NCBI GenBank assembly: GCA_928212115.1
Contig: CAKMRJ010003334.1
Location: 19,570,809 to 19,634,808, forward strand
Origin: Lactuca virosa
Lineage: Eukaryota; Streptophyta; Magnoliopsida; Asterales; Asteraceae
Direction: 5' to 3'
Length of the DNA: 64,000 nucleotides
Numbering within the stretch: the stretch's first letter is position 1; each line of letters opens with the position of its first letter. Below, one piece after another: positions 54,661 through 64,000 of the stretch. The notes beneath the pieces are model-generated. The model searched no databases. It had not been told where the DNA came from and worked only from the letters and a program-made list of their open reading frames with translations. The translations under genes and the position numbers were made by a program.

Positions 54661-57600
54661 AGCACTAGGTCACGAAGAAGCGGTGGCAGACCCTGCGGTG
54701 GTAACGGGTACGTTCCTTCTCAAGAATACTTATGCATGCATTCTATTTGATTGTGGTGCTGAGAGGAGCTTCGTGAGCCATAACTTTAAACATATACTAA
54801 ATCAAAACTCTCAACCACTAAATGAAACTTTTACAGTCGAAATGCCTAACGGGAAATCCGAATCCACCAACGATATATACATAGGATGTGTCCTTACCTT
54901 GAATGACTTTTCTTTCCCAATAGACCTAATGTCGGTCTCTATCAAAAGTTTTGACGTCATAATAGGTATGCATTGGTTGTGCTCCAACCATGCTGACATC
55001 CTATGCTATGAAAGAGCCATTCGTCTGAACTTGCCAACTAACGAAACTCTTGTTATTTATGGCGACAAACCCGGAACAAACCTTCAGATCATTTCTTGCA
55101 TCAAGGCACAAAAGTACCTTTGCAAAGAGTACTGTGCTTTCTTAGCTCACGTAGTAGACAAAAAGCAAGAAGTGAAAGACATCGCGAGCATTCCTGAGGT
55201 CTGTAACTTTCTCGACATTTTTCCCAATGATCTTCCAGGAGTGCCTCCCGAACGTCAAGTCGAATTCCGAATCGACTTAATCCCTGGAGCTGCCCCCTGT
55301 ATCCAAATCCCCCTATCGTCTTGCACCTTCTAAAATGCAGGAATTATCTAGTCAGCTTAACGAACTCCTTAGCAAAGGTTTCATAAGACCAAGCTTCTCA
55401 CCTTGGGGAGCACCGGTTTTGTTCGTAAAGAAGAAGGATGGATCATTCCGCATGTGCATAGACTACCGCGAGCTGAATAAACTTACCATAAAGAATCGAT
55501 ACCCTCTGCCTCGCATTGACGATCTGTTCGACCAACTTCAAGGTGCGAACTACTTCTCTAAAATAGACTTAAGATCCGGGTATCACCAGTTACGGATTTT
55601 GGAGGAAGACATTCCCAAGACCGCGTTTAGAACTCGTTATGGTCATTACGAGTTTATAGTGATGCCATTCGGATTGACGAATGCACCTGCTGTGTTCGTG
55701 GACCAAATGAACAGAGTGTGTCGTCCATTCCTGGACAAATTCGTCATAGTCTTCTTTTGGCGACATTCTTATCTACTCGAGAAGCAAAGAGGAGCATGGC
55801 CAACATCTTCGTCAAGTACTACAAACCCTTAGAACTGAAAAACTCTATGCGAAGTTCTCAAAGTGCGAGTTTTGGATTAGGAAGGTTGATTTCCTAGGTC
55901 ACGTGGTCAGTTCAGAAGGAATACACGTCGACCCTTCCAAAATAAAGGCAATTGAAAAATGGTCAGCACCCAAAACACCTACAGAAATCCGTCAATCCTT
56001 AGGTCTTGCTGGCTATTATCGCAGATTCATCCAGAATTTCTCTCGAATAGCTAAGATTCTTACCACCCTGACGCAAAAGGGTGTAACCTTTAGCTGGGGA
56101 GAAAAGCAAGAAACAGCATTTCAAACGCTGAAACAAGCTTTGTGTAGTGCACCGATCCTGTCTCTTCCTGAAGGGACAGAGGATTTCGTAGTGTACTGTA
56201 ATGGTTCTAATCAAGGACTTGGATGTGTTCTTATGCAAAGAGGAAAGGTTATATCCTATGCCTCAAGACAGATAAAGACACATGAGGTCAACTATACAAC
56301 ACATGACCTTGAACTAGGAGTAGTGGTATTTGCTCTGAAGATCTGGAGACATTACTTATATGGCACGAAATGCACAATATTCACGAACCATAAAAGTCTC
56401 CAGCATATCTTCGATCAGAAAGAGCTGAACATGAGACAAAGACGATGGGTGGAGCTACTGAATGACTACGATTGTCAGATTCTTTATCACCCTGGTAAAG
56501 CTAACGTAGTAGTTGACGCCCTTAGCAGAAAAGAATACTCGGGACGCCGAGTAAAGTCGTTGACCATGACAATCCGTTCACATCTTTCCACACAGATCAG
56601 AGAGGCTCAACTTGAAGCCTTGAAACCCAAAAACGTGGCAGGTGAAACCCTGAGAGGAATGGATAAGAACTTCGAAGTCAGGGATGATGGAGTCTATTAT
56701 TTCTTGAACCGGATCTAGACACCAAAGTTCGGTGGTTATATAGACATGGTTATGAATGAAGCACACAAAACCCGATACTCCATTCATCCAGGTTCAGACA
56801 AGATGTACCTGGACCTCAAGAAACTATACTGGTGGCCTAACATGAAGGCCGAAATCGCTACCTTTGTGGGCAAGTGCCTTACTTGTGCCAAAGTCAAGGT
56901 AGAGTACCAGAAACCTTCAGGCTTACTACAACAACCTGAAGTAACTGAATGGAAGTGGGAGTGGATTACAATGGATTTCATAACTAAGTTACCCAAGACA
57001 ACGGGGGGTTATGATACTATTTGGGTAATCGTCGATAGATTAACCAAATCCGCACACTTCTTACCAATAAAAGAAACCGACAAGATGGAGAAGCTAACCA
57101 GAACTTACCTCAAGGATATTGTTAGACTGCATGGTGTGCCAATATCTATTATTTCAGACCGAGATAGTAGATTCACCTCTCGTTTCTGGCAGTCTTTACA
57201 AAACTCTCTGGGAACTAGGTTGGACATGAGTACATCCTACCATCCACAAACCGACGGACAAAGTGAGAGGACGATTCAAACATTAGAAGACATGTTGTGA
57301 GCTTGCGTGATAGACTTTGGAAAGGCATGGGATATTCATTTACCCCTTGTTAAATTCTCTTATAACAACAGTTATCACACTAGCATAAAGGTTGCTCCAT
57401 TCGAAGCCCTCTATGGCCACAAGTGCAGATCCCCTCTGTGATGGGCTGAAGTGGGTGACACGCAGCTAGCTAGAGGTCAAACTCCTGACAGTGCTCTCAC
57501 TGGTCCGGAAATTATTCGAGAAACTACCGAGAAGATCGTACAAATTCGGGAGCGACTTAAAGCTTCCAGAGATAGACAGAAAAGCTACGCCGACAAAAGG

Positions 57601-58017
57601 AGGAAACCCTTGGAATTCCAGGTTGGTGACCGCGTCTTGTTAAAGGTCTCACCCTGGAAGGGCATGATACGCTTTGGAAAGCGTGACAAATTGAATCCAA
57701 GGTACATAGGACTATTCGAGATTCTTTTCAGAATCGGTCCTGTAGCTTATAAACTTCGACTACCCCAAGAACTAAGTAACATTCATCCTACCTTCCACTT
57801 TTCAAACTTGAAAAAGTGTCTATCCGACGAGACTCTTGTGATCTCACTCGAGGAAATCGAGTTAAACGAGAGCCTCAATTTTGTGGAAGAACCCGTAGAG
57901 ATTCTAGACAGAGAAGTTAAGAAAACCAAACAAAGTCGTATCCCGATAGTGAAGGTTCGCTGGAATGCAAAACGGGGACCTGAATTCACTTGGGAGCGGG
58001 AGGATCAAATGCAATAG
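54661..58017 (+). pseudogene. E2 pol: protease, RT, RNase H, integrase, chromodomain
   Basis: Protease has FDCGAERSFVSH (active Asp present). After a frameshift near 55,305, RT shows FIRPSFSPWGAPVLFVKKKD, RMCIDYRELNKLT and YPLPRIDDLFDQL, but the catalytic FIDD box is destroyed by a lesion at about 55,757. RNase H has YCNGSNQGLG and FTNHKSL, with Asn where catalytic Asp is usual in both motifs. TAG at 56,716-56,718 precedes integrase, which has TMDFI, SDRDSRF and GQSERTI (D, D, E intact). TGA at 57,298-57,300 and near 57,439 follow. The C-terminus has a chromodomain-like end (VKVRWNAKRGPEFTWEREDQ), which in chromoviruses directs insertion to heterochromatin. Confidence 0.9.
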
Positions 58018-58026
58018 AAATATCCA

Positions 58027-59652
58027 TGTAACATCCGGATTCCCATGTATCTTATTTTAAGTAATTACCTTGAGTTTTAGGGAGGGACTCGGCGAGTAGG
58101 CGCTCATACTCGCCGAGTAGGATCGCAAATTCATGCCCGAATTAATGAGGGACTCGACGAGTCGATGCGTGGACTCGGCGAGTCCGTGCTGTAAAGTGAA
58201 ACCCTAAATCTCAGGGCCTGAGCCCTATTTAAAGGCCTTTATGGCCTCCATTTGCGGCTACCAGTCCAAAGAGAGATACCCTAGCGATTGTGAGCGAGTT
58301 GTGAGAGAGTTTGAGCCTTTTTGATCGCTTTTGGTGTGATTTTGCAAATGAGAAAGTGTTTCCAGCAAGGGGAGGTCAAGAGGATTGCATTTCAGTGGGT
58401 TTTCAGCTTAGATCTTCAAGTTTGAGGTAGCTATTCGATCCTATCCTCCTGTTTTGCTTAAGGGCATTGAATTTAGGGTTTTCTATACCCTTTTATGGCT
58501 TGTTTGGTTGTGTATAGTGTCCGATTGAGTGATAAGCTCTAGATCTAGACCTTTTGAGGTCCAGAGAGCCTGAACCATGATGCTTTTTGTGGTTCTATGG
58601 AGGATTTGGACATAGGTTGCCATATTAGTAGGGATTTCACCAAAATAAGCCTTGAGAGCCTTGCATGTGTAGCAAGATTCGACCTTTACTTGTTTATTGG
58701 TCATGGAGAAGTCAGATCTATAGATTGGAGAAGCAGATCTGACCTGAGGAGGTCAAATGAGGGATGTCATGGGAGGAACTCGCCGAGCCCATAAGGGACT
58801 CGACGAGTCGAGTCGGGTTGCCCCGCGACTCGCGACCTGTGACGACCCGTGGAGTACAGGGTTGACCCAACGAGTCAAGGGAGGACTACGGACGAAGAGG
58901 ACATGCATGTACTCGCCGAGTCACTTTAGTGCACTCGGCGAGTCCGGTCAATGTTGACCGTTGACTTTTGTTGACTATTAGGGTTTTAGTCAGTGGTTGG
59001 ACTTATGAGCCATTAGAAGGGCAGATTGGTCTTTTACCCTTCTTAGAGAACTTATAGAGAGGGGTTGGCCTAGCCTTTGGAAGTTGTATTAATTGGAGTA
59101 ATTATTTATGTGATTAGGCGAAGGCTAGCGCAGTATTTCAGAGTTTGAGGTTTACCGAGTTACCCGAGGTGAGTCTTCTCACTATACTTTACCTTGAGTG
59201 GTAAATAGAGTTATGTGATAGAGTATCTTGTATGCTATGTATGTGATGTGTTGCACTGCATTATTTCTATGGGATTTATGCTGTGTGTATTCCAGAGTTA
59301 CAGAGTTAGAACCGGAAGGTTCACAGAGTTAGGACCAGAGGGTCCACAGAGTTAGGACCAGAGGGTCCACAGAGTTATATCCTCGAGTGGCTAATATGTG
59401 TTATATGTGGTATTTTGGGGAACTCACTAAGCATTTATGCTTACAGTGTTGTGTTATGTGTTTCAGGTACCGGTGAGGATCGCGGGAAGGCGCCGGCATG
59501 ATCAGTACACACATGAGGAGCTTTTTATAATTATGATCTTGGGATGTGTTTTATTGGAGTGATATGTGATACAATGAGATTTTTTATAATATTTGTGAAT
59601 GAAAGTATGTTTTTAAAATGTGAAAAATTGTTTGAAAAATTACGGTGTTACA
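58027..59652 (+). repeat. E3 5' LTR (1626 bp)
   Basis: Starts TGTAACATCCGG and ends ACGGTGTTACA, so TGTAAC pairs with GTTACA. A promoter box CCTATTTAAAGGCC is at about 58,228. ACTCGNCGAGT palindromes lie before it (58,087-58,185) and after it (58,776-58,945). A 23-bp minisatellite is at 59,296-59,378. Confidence 0.9.
59296..59378. repeat. 23-bp minisatellite in E3 LTR
   Basis: About 3.5 units of ACAGAGTTAGGACCAGAGGG plus TCC. Confidence 0.9.
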
Positions 59653-59655
59653 AGT

Positions 59656-59667
59656 TGGTATCAAAGC
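59656..59667 (+). promoter_or_regulatory. E3 primer-binding site
   Basis: TGGTATCAAAGC, three bases after the LTR, matches initiator-Met tRNA with one mismatch (A for G at the ninth base). Confidence 0.9.
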
Positions 59668-60266
59668 CTTGGTTTGAGGGATTCGGATGCACCTTCGAGC
59701 GCATTTGAACTCAAACTGAGGATTTGAGGAATTTTTCGAAATAGAGCAAATTTTTCTAAAAGAGTAAAAATATTTTGAAAAGAGCATAGCAGAGCAGTGT
59801 GTACGATCAGCCAGCGCCCGAACGGTGATTTCCCAAAATACCCTTACATTATGTGTTATGAGACAATATGTGATATGTTATGCATGCTAGAGTAGGCTAG
59901 GTATTCATGGTTAGGACTAGAGTGGGCCTGATTTGTGATGCCTTAGCCTAGGAGTTATTGCTACTATGAGATACTTCGAGAGTAAGTAGGTAGCAGCGAG
60001 GAGCTTATGAGTGGTCTACTGGAGGGTAGCCTGAGTTTAGAGAGATATAGAGTACTTGTGATCTGGGATCCTAGGAGGAGGACTTGGGGTGAATACCGAT
60101 GCGTGGTGGAAGATAGTATAAGGGCCCGTACTACTGGAAACACCGGATCAGTGAGCAGTCCAAGTAAGAATCCTTAGGGTACTAAAGAACAAGTAGGGTT
60201 GAGTATCGAGTGCGAGTATACTCGAGCGAGTCTCTGATTCCTTTTGTGTTGTATTTCAGAGACATC
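59668..60266 (+). other. E3 leader
   Basis: About 600 bases between primer site and gag. No ORF of the ORF0 type is visible, unlike E1 and E2. Confidence 0.65.
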
Positions 60267-61463
60267 ATGGTTGGGACGCGCCAACACCCCGGAGGCAGTG
60301 GTACCAGCGGTACCAATGATGAGGAGATCCGTAGGATGATTCACGAGGAGGTGGTTGCGGCCATCCGAGCTGAGATACCAGAGATGTTCGGGTCTATCAA
60401 GACCACATTGATCGAGACAATTGATGAGCGGTACACTGCTCTTACTGATGCTGCTGTTGTTGCGGCCACCGCAGCCGTCGCTGCTGCCAGGCCACAGGGG
60501 GTGACTCGTTGTTGTACCGAGAGTTCAGCAACACAAAGCCACCAGAGTTTGATGGGACGCAGGATCTGATCGCTGCGATGAGATGGATTTCTGATATTGA
60601 GGGATGCTTCTATACGTGTTCTTGTCCGGAGCATCTGAGAGTTCGGTTCGCACTGAACCAGCTTCACTTGGGAGCGAAGGACTGGTGGAAGTTTGTGACA
60701 GCGCACTACACACCTGTAGAGTTTGCCGCGGTGACCTGGGAGAGGTTCGCCGCTATGTTTCGTGATGAGTACGTTCCCCCGGTGGAAAAGGAACGTTTGG
60801 CCCAGGAGTTCTTGACCCTCAAGCAGGGTACCGAGTCTGTTATAGTGATCACCAGGATGTTCCATGAGAGGGCGATGTTCTGCCCTGAGCACGTGTCTTC
60901 CGAGCAGGCATGCATGAGTCGGTATTTGAGCATTTTGAGGAGAGACATCCGAGAGTTCGTGGCGAACTCATCGTACCGGACGTTTGCCGAGCTTCAGGCA
61001 AATGCCCGGAAGAAGGAGATTGAGCTCGAGACTCAGGCCATGGAGGAGGCGGAGTCTCAAGGGAGGGATCGGGGACCGGCACAGTCTCAACCGGCAGCCA
61101 AGCGGGCCAAGCCCGCCGATTTGAGATCAGGGAACCAGAAGGGTCGCACTTATGGCAAGTGCGGCAAGAGTCATGAGGGGGTTTGCAGAGCAGGGTCTTG
61201 CTACAAGTGTGGCAAGGAGGGGCACATGGCCAAGGATTGCCCCAAGGGGTTTGCAGTCTGTTTTCACTGCAACCAAACCGGACACCGGAAGGCCGAGTGT
61301 CCGCAGCTGCGGGGGTCGGCCCAGGGAGCAGCACAGGGATCTGCCCCTGCTGCCGTTCGAGTTGTAGAGAGTCGGCTAGCGAAGTCCGAGGCACCGAAGG
61401 CTCGCGGGAGAGCCTTCCAGTTGACAATGGAGGAGGTCCGCGCAGCACCCGATGTCGTGGCTG
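60267..61463 (+). pseudogene. E3 gag, one frameshift
   Basis: Starts MVGTRQHPGGSGTSG; the upstream ATG at 60,210 is less likely because MVGTRQ is the conserved start type. The N-terminal part has an Ala-rich stretch; a frameshift in or near the G-run at 60,494-60,498 separates it from YREFSNTKPPEFDGTQD, the capsid core (IEGCFYTCSCPEHLRVRF, KDWWKFV, SRYLSILRRDIREFV) and zinc knuckles CYKCGKEGHMAKDC and CFHCNQTGHRKAEC, preceded by CGKSHEGVC. The coding part ends at a splice donor (61,464). If the intron is kept, translation stops at 61,490-61,492. Confidence 0.88.
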
Positions 61464-61528
61464 GTATGTATTCTTTCATTTATTTATGCTGAGCTTGTGA
61501 TATCGTGCTTATATTATGATATGTGTAG
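61464..61528 (+). other. Predicted 65-bp intron between E3 gag and protease
   Basis: GTATGT at the start and TATGTGTAG at the end are plant-type splice sites. The 65 bases are not a multiple of three and hold an in-frame TGA. Removing them joins DVVAG to TFLVSSVPDLVLF in one frame, matching the uninterrupted AVVTGTFLLKN of E2 at the same point. Confidence 0.75.
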
Positions 61529-64000
61529 GTACTTTTCTTGTGAGTTCTGTACCTGATTTGGTGTTATTTGAATCGGGTGCGAGTCGGTCTTTTGTGTCGC
61601 TACCGTTTAGTCAGCACATCAGTACCCAGCGGGAGGCATTGAGTCGACCTCTACGAGTTTCCATAGCTAACGAGCGAGCAGTGTATGCTACGGATGTGAT
61701 TCGGGGATGTGTACTCGAAATCTTCGGTGTTGAGTTTCCAATTGATCTGGTCCCGATTGCGATGGGGGATGTGTGTGTCATAGTGGGTATGGATTGGTTG
61801 AGCCGTTTTGGGGCTGTTATCGACTGCGAGCGACAGTTGGTGACGATACGAGACCCTAGTGGGGGAGTTCTTACGGTGTACGGCGAGGGTACCCATTCAG
61901 GATCAGCATTCTGTTCGACTGCTAGAGCGAGGCAGAGTCTACAACATGGTTGTAGTGGGTTTGTGGCCTATGTGATGGACACACGAGTAGCAGCGGAGAG
62001 GCCTAGTTCTATTGATGATGTGCCGATAGTGCGTGATTTCCCGGACGTTTTCCCCGAGGAGTTGCCGGGTGTGCCTCCCGAGAGGCAGGTGGAGTTTTGC
62101 ATCGATTTGGTTCCGGGAGCGGCGCCTATCGCCAAGGCGCCCTATCGCCTTGCGCCACCAGAGATGCAGGAGTTATCCTCATAGCTTCAGGAGCTGTTGG
62201 GGAAAGGATTTATCAGACCGAGTAGCTCGCCTTGGGGAGCGCCGATCCTTTTTGTCAAGAAAAAGGATGGTTCACACCGGATGTGCATTGATTACCGGGA
62301 GTTGAACAAGCTAACGGTCAAGAACCGTTACCCCTTACCGAGGATCGATGATTTGTTCGATCAGTTGCAGGGAGCGTCTTGGTTCTCCAAGATTGATCTG
62401 AGGTCTGGATATCATCAGATGAGAGTGCGGGATTAAGATATCCAAAAGACGGCATTCAGGACTCGTTATGGGCATTACGAGTTTGTGGTGATGCCTTTTG
62501 GGCTCACCAATGCACTGACAGCATTCATGGACCTTATGAACAGGGTGTGCAGACCGATGTTGGACCGATCGGTGATCGTGTTCATTGATGATATTCTGGT
62601 GTATTCGAGGTCTCGAGAGCAGCATGAGGAGCATTTGAGGGAGATCCTCGGGGTTTTGAGATCAGAGAGGCTGTACGCCAAATTCTCCAAGTGTGATTTC
62701 TGATTGCGAGAGGTCCAGTTCTTGGGGCATCTCGTCAATCAGAAGGGGATATTGGTCGATCCGGCCAAGATTGAGGCAGTGATGAGTTGGGAGGTGCCGA
62801 GATCTCCCACCGAGATCAGGAGTTTTCTGGGGTTGGCCGGCTACTATCGGAGATTTATCAAGGATTTCTCCAAACTCGTCGTGCCTCTCACCAGGTTGAC
62901 CCGGAAGGGCGTGGCTTTCAGTTGGGGCCCGGAGCAGCAGGCCTCATTCGAGACACTTCGCCAGAGATTATGCGAAGCCCCAGTGTTAGCTCTCCCGGAA
63001 GGGATGGAGGATTTTGTGGTGTATTGTGACGCGTCGATATCAGGGTTGGGTGCAGTACTTATGCAGAGGGTGCATGTGATAGCGTATGCATCGAGGCAGC
63101 TGAAGCCTCATGAGACGAGGTATCCCACCCACGATCTGGAGCTGGGGCAGTGGTGTTCGCCCTCAAGATCTGGCGTCACTATCTGTGTGGGGTTCGGTGT
63201 ACCATCTACACGGACCACAAGATCTTGAAGTATTTGATGGATCAGCCCGACCTGAATATGCGCCAGAGAAGATGGTTGGACGTGGTAAAGGATTACGATT
63301 GTGAGATCCTATACCACCCGGGCAAGACTAATGTGGTAGCTGATTCCTTGAGCCGTAGGACGGAGAGTGCCCCGATTCGAGATATTTGTATGCGGCTGAC
63401 AGTGATGACTCAGGTGTTGCACACCATTCGGGAGGCCTAGGCAGAGGCCGTGAGACCGGAGAATCGCAAGAGAGAGCGGGTGATTGGAAAGGTACCTAAG
63501 TTCGTTACCGACAGACGTGGGTTTATGACCTTTCAGGGTCGGATTTGGGTGCCATATACAGGCGGGATGCGCACCACTTTGATGGAGGAGGCGCACCGAT
63601 CGAGGTTCTCGATCCATCCCGGGGCCACTAAGATGTATTTGGACCTGAAGAGAGATTACTGGTGGCCCTGTATGAAGAGGGATGTAGCGTGGTTTGTTGA
63701 GAGGTGCTTGACCTGTCGCAGGGTTAAGGCTGAGCACCAGCGTCCGCACGGAAAGTTGCAGCCTCTTGAGGTTCCCCAGTGGAAGTGGGAACAGATTTCC
63801 ATTGATTTTATCACCAAATTACCAAGGACCGCGAGGGGTGTCGACGCGATTTGGGTGATTGTCGACCGGCTGACGAAGAGCGCTCACTTCTTTGCTATCA
63901 GTGAGAGCTCTTCTGCAGAGAGATTGGCAGAGTTGTACGTGAGAGAAGTGGTATCACGGCATGGAGTACCGATCTCGATTGTATCGGACCGAGATGTACG
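61529..64000 (+). pseudogene. E3 pol: protease, RT, RNase H, partial integrase
   Basis: Protease reads LFESGASRSFVS, with Glu (61,570-61,572) in place of the catalytic Asp. RT has IRPSSSPWGAPILFVKKKDG and an intact FIDD box (62,581-62,592). RNase H has YCDASISGLG and YTDHKILKYL. Integrase shows RCLTCRRVKAEHQRPHGKLQ, SIDFITKLPRT and IVSDRDV before the window ends. Lesions: TAG 62,182-62,184, TAA 62,434-62,436, TGA 62,701-62,703, a frameshift near 63,150 and TAG 63,438-63,440. The copy is therefore non-functional though otherwise well preserved. Confidence 0.92.

Larger units (their letters stand above)
50505..58026 (+). mobile_element. E2: Ty3/gypsy chromovirus, 3' LTR cut off by E3
   Basis: 5' LTR, perfect primer site, ORF0, gag and pol with protease, RT, RNase H, integrase and C-terminal chromodomain lie in that order, typical of the Tekay/Del chromovirus clade. 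E3 is inserted at 58,027, nine bases past the pol stop, so the polypurine tract and 3' LTR must lie beyond E3, outside the window. Many frameshifts and stops make the copy defective. Confidence 0.9.
58027..64000 (+). mobile_element. E3: Ty3/gypsy chromovirus, runs off the window
   Basis: 5' LTR, primer site, leader, gag, a short intron, then pol to mid-integrase at the window end. It is inserted in E2 just after its pol stop. G+C content is visibly higher than the surroundings. Protein similarity to E2 is clear in RT and integrase but gag and LTR are of a different lineage; its integrase is closest to the old fragment at 1.9-2.4 kb. Confidence 0.92.

Noticed and set aside
60341..61479. Long ORFs antisense to E3 gag
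   Set aside because: They mirror a GC-rich coding frame and have no independent similarity.

Overview
The window is plant nuclear DNA that is almost entirely transposable elements. GT-AG introns, plant initiator-Met primer-binding sites (TGGTATCARAGC), Ty3/gypsy chromoviruses, CACTA, PIF/Harbinger, hAT, MULE and Helitron elements, and one BAHD acyltransferase all point to a seed plant. The repeated ACTCGNCGAGT palindrome in the LTRs and the style of the LTR families suggest Asteraceae, probably lettuce (Lactuca). This is an inference from memory of such repeats, not a search result.

Layout. 1-3.8 kb: the 3' end of a Ty1/copia element sits in an older reverse-strand Ty3/gypsy integrase. Pieces of two other gypsy LTRs and a minus-strand gypsy leader follow. 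3.8-12.3 kb: a minus-strand gypsy LTR and the left half of a foldback MULE appear twice, almost identically, on either side of a 13-N gap. This looks like a false duplication at an assembly breakpoint inside the MULE palindrome. 12.3-17.4 kb: AT-rich sequence with Helitron ends, tandem duplications, microsatellites and a tRNA-like SINE. 17.5-19.5 kb: a PIF/Harbinger element with its transposase gene, broken by one stop codon. 20.3-21.9 kb: a probable TIR element. 22.1-25.8 kb: a plus-strand Helitron nested in a larger minus-strand Helitron that carries decayed gene pieces.

26,927-43,732: a complete 16.8-kb CACTA (En/Spm) element with a 3-bp ATT duplication and palindromic subterminal repeats at both ends. 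It carries TNPA-like and TNP2-like genes, both on the minus strand. An 8.75-kb non-autonomous Ty3/gypsy element (E1, 31,308-40,062, CATAA duplication) is inserted in the TNP2 gene. 43,990-44,488 is a hAT MITE. 44,940-46,295 (minus) is an intact intronless BAHD acyltransferase, the only convincing host gene. A Tourist-like MITE follows at 46.5-47.1 kb.

47.1-64 kb: a truncated gypsy LTR, interrupted at 50,505 by chromovirus E2 (50,505-58,026). E2 is itself interrupted at 58,027 by chromovirus E3, which runs off the window. E1 and E2 share an extra ORF upstream of gag (called ORF0 here). E3 has a 65-bp GT-AG intron between gag and protease. E2 and E3 carry nonsense codons and frameshifts, so neither is autonomous.

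The most interesting observations are the conserved ORF0, the gag/pol intron of E3, the family-specific palindrome blocks flanking the TATA box in several LTR families, and the autonomous-type CACTA element with its nested gag-only retroelement. I saw no sign of an undescribed immune or metabolic system.
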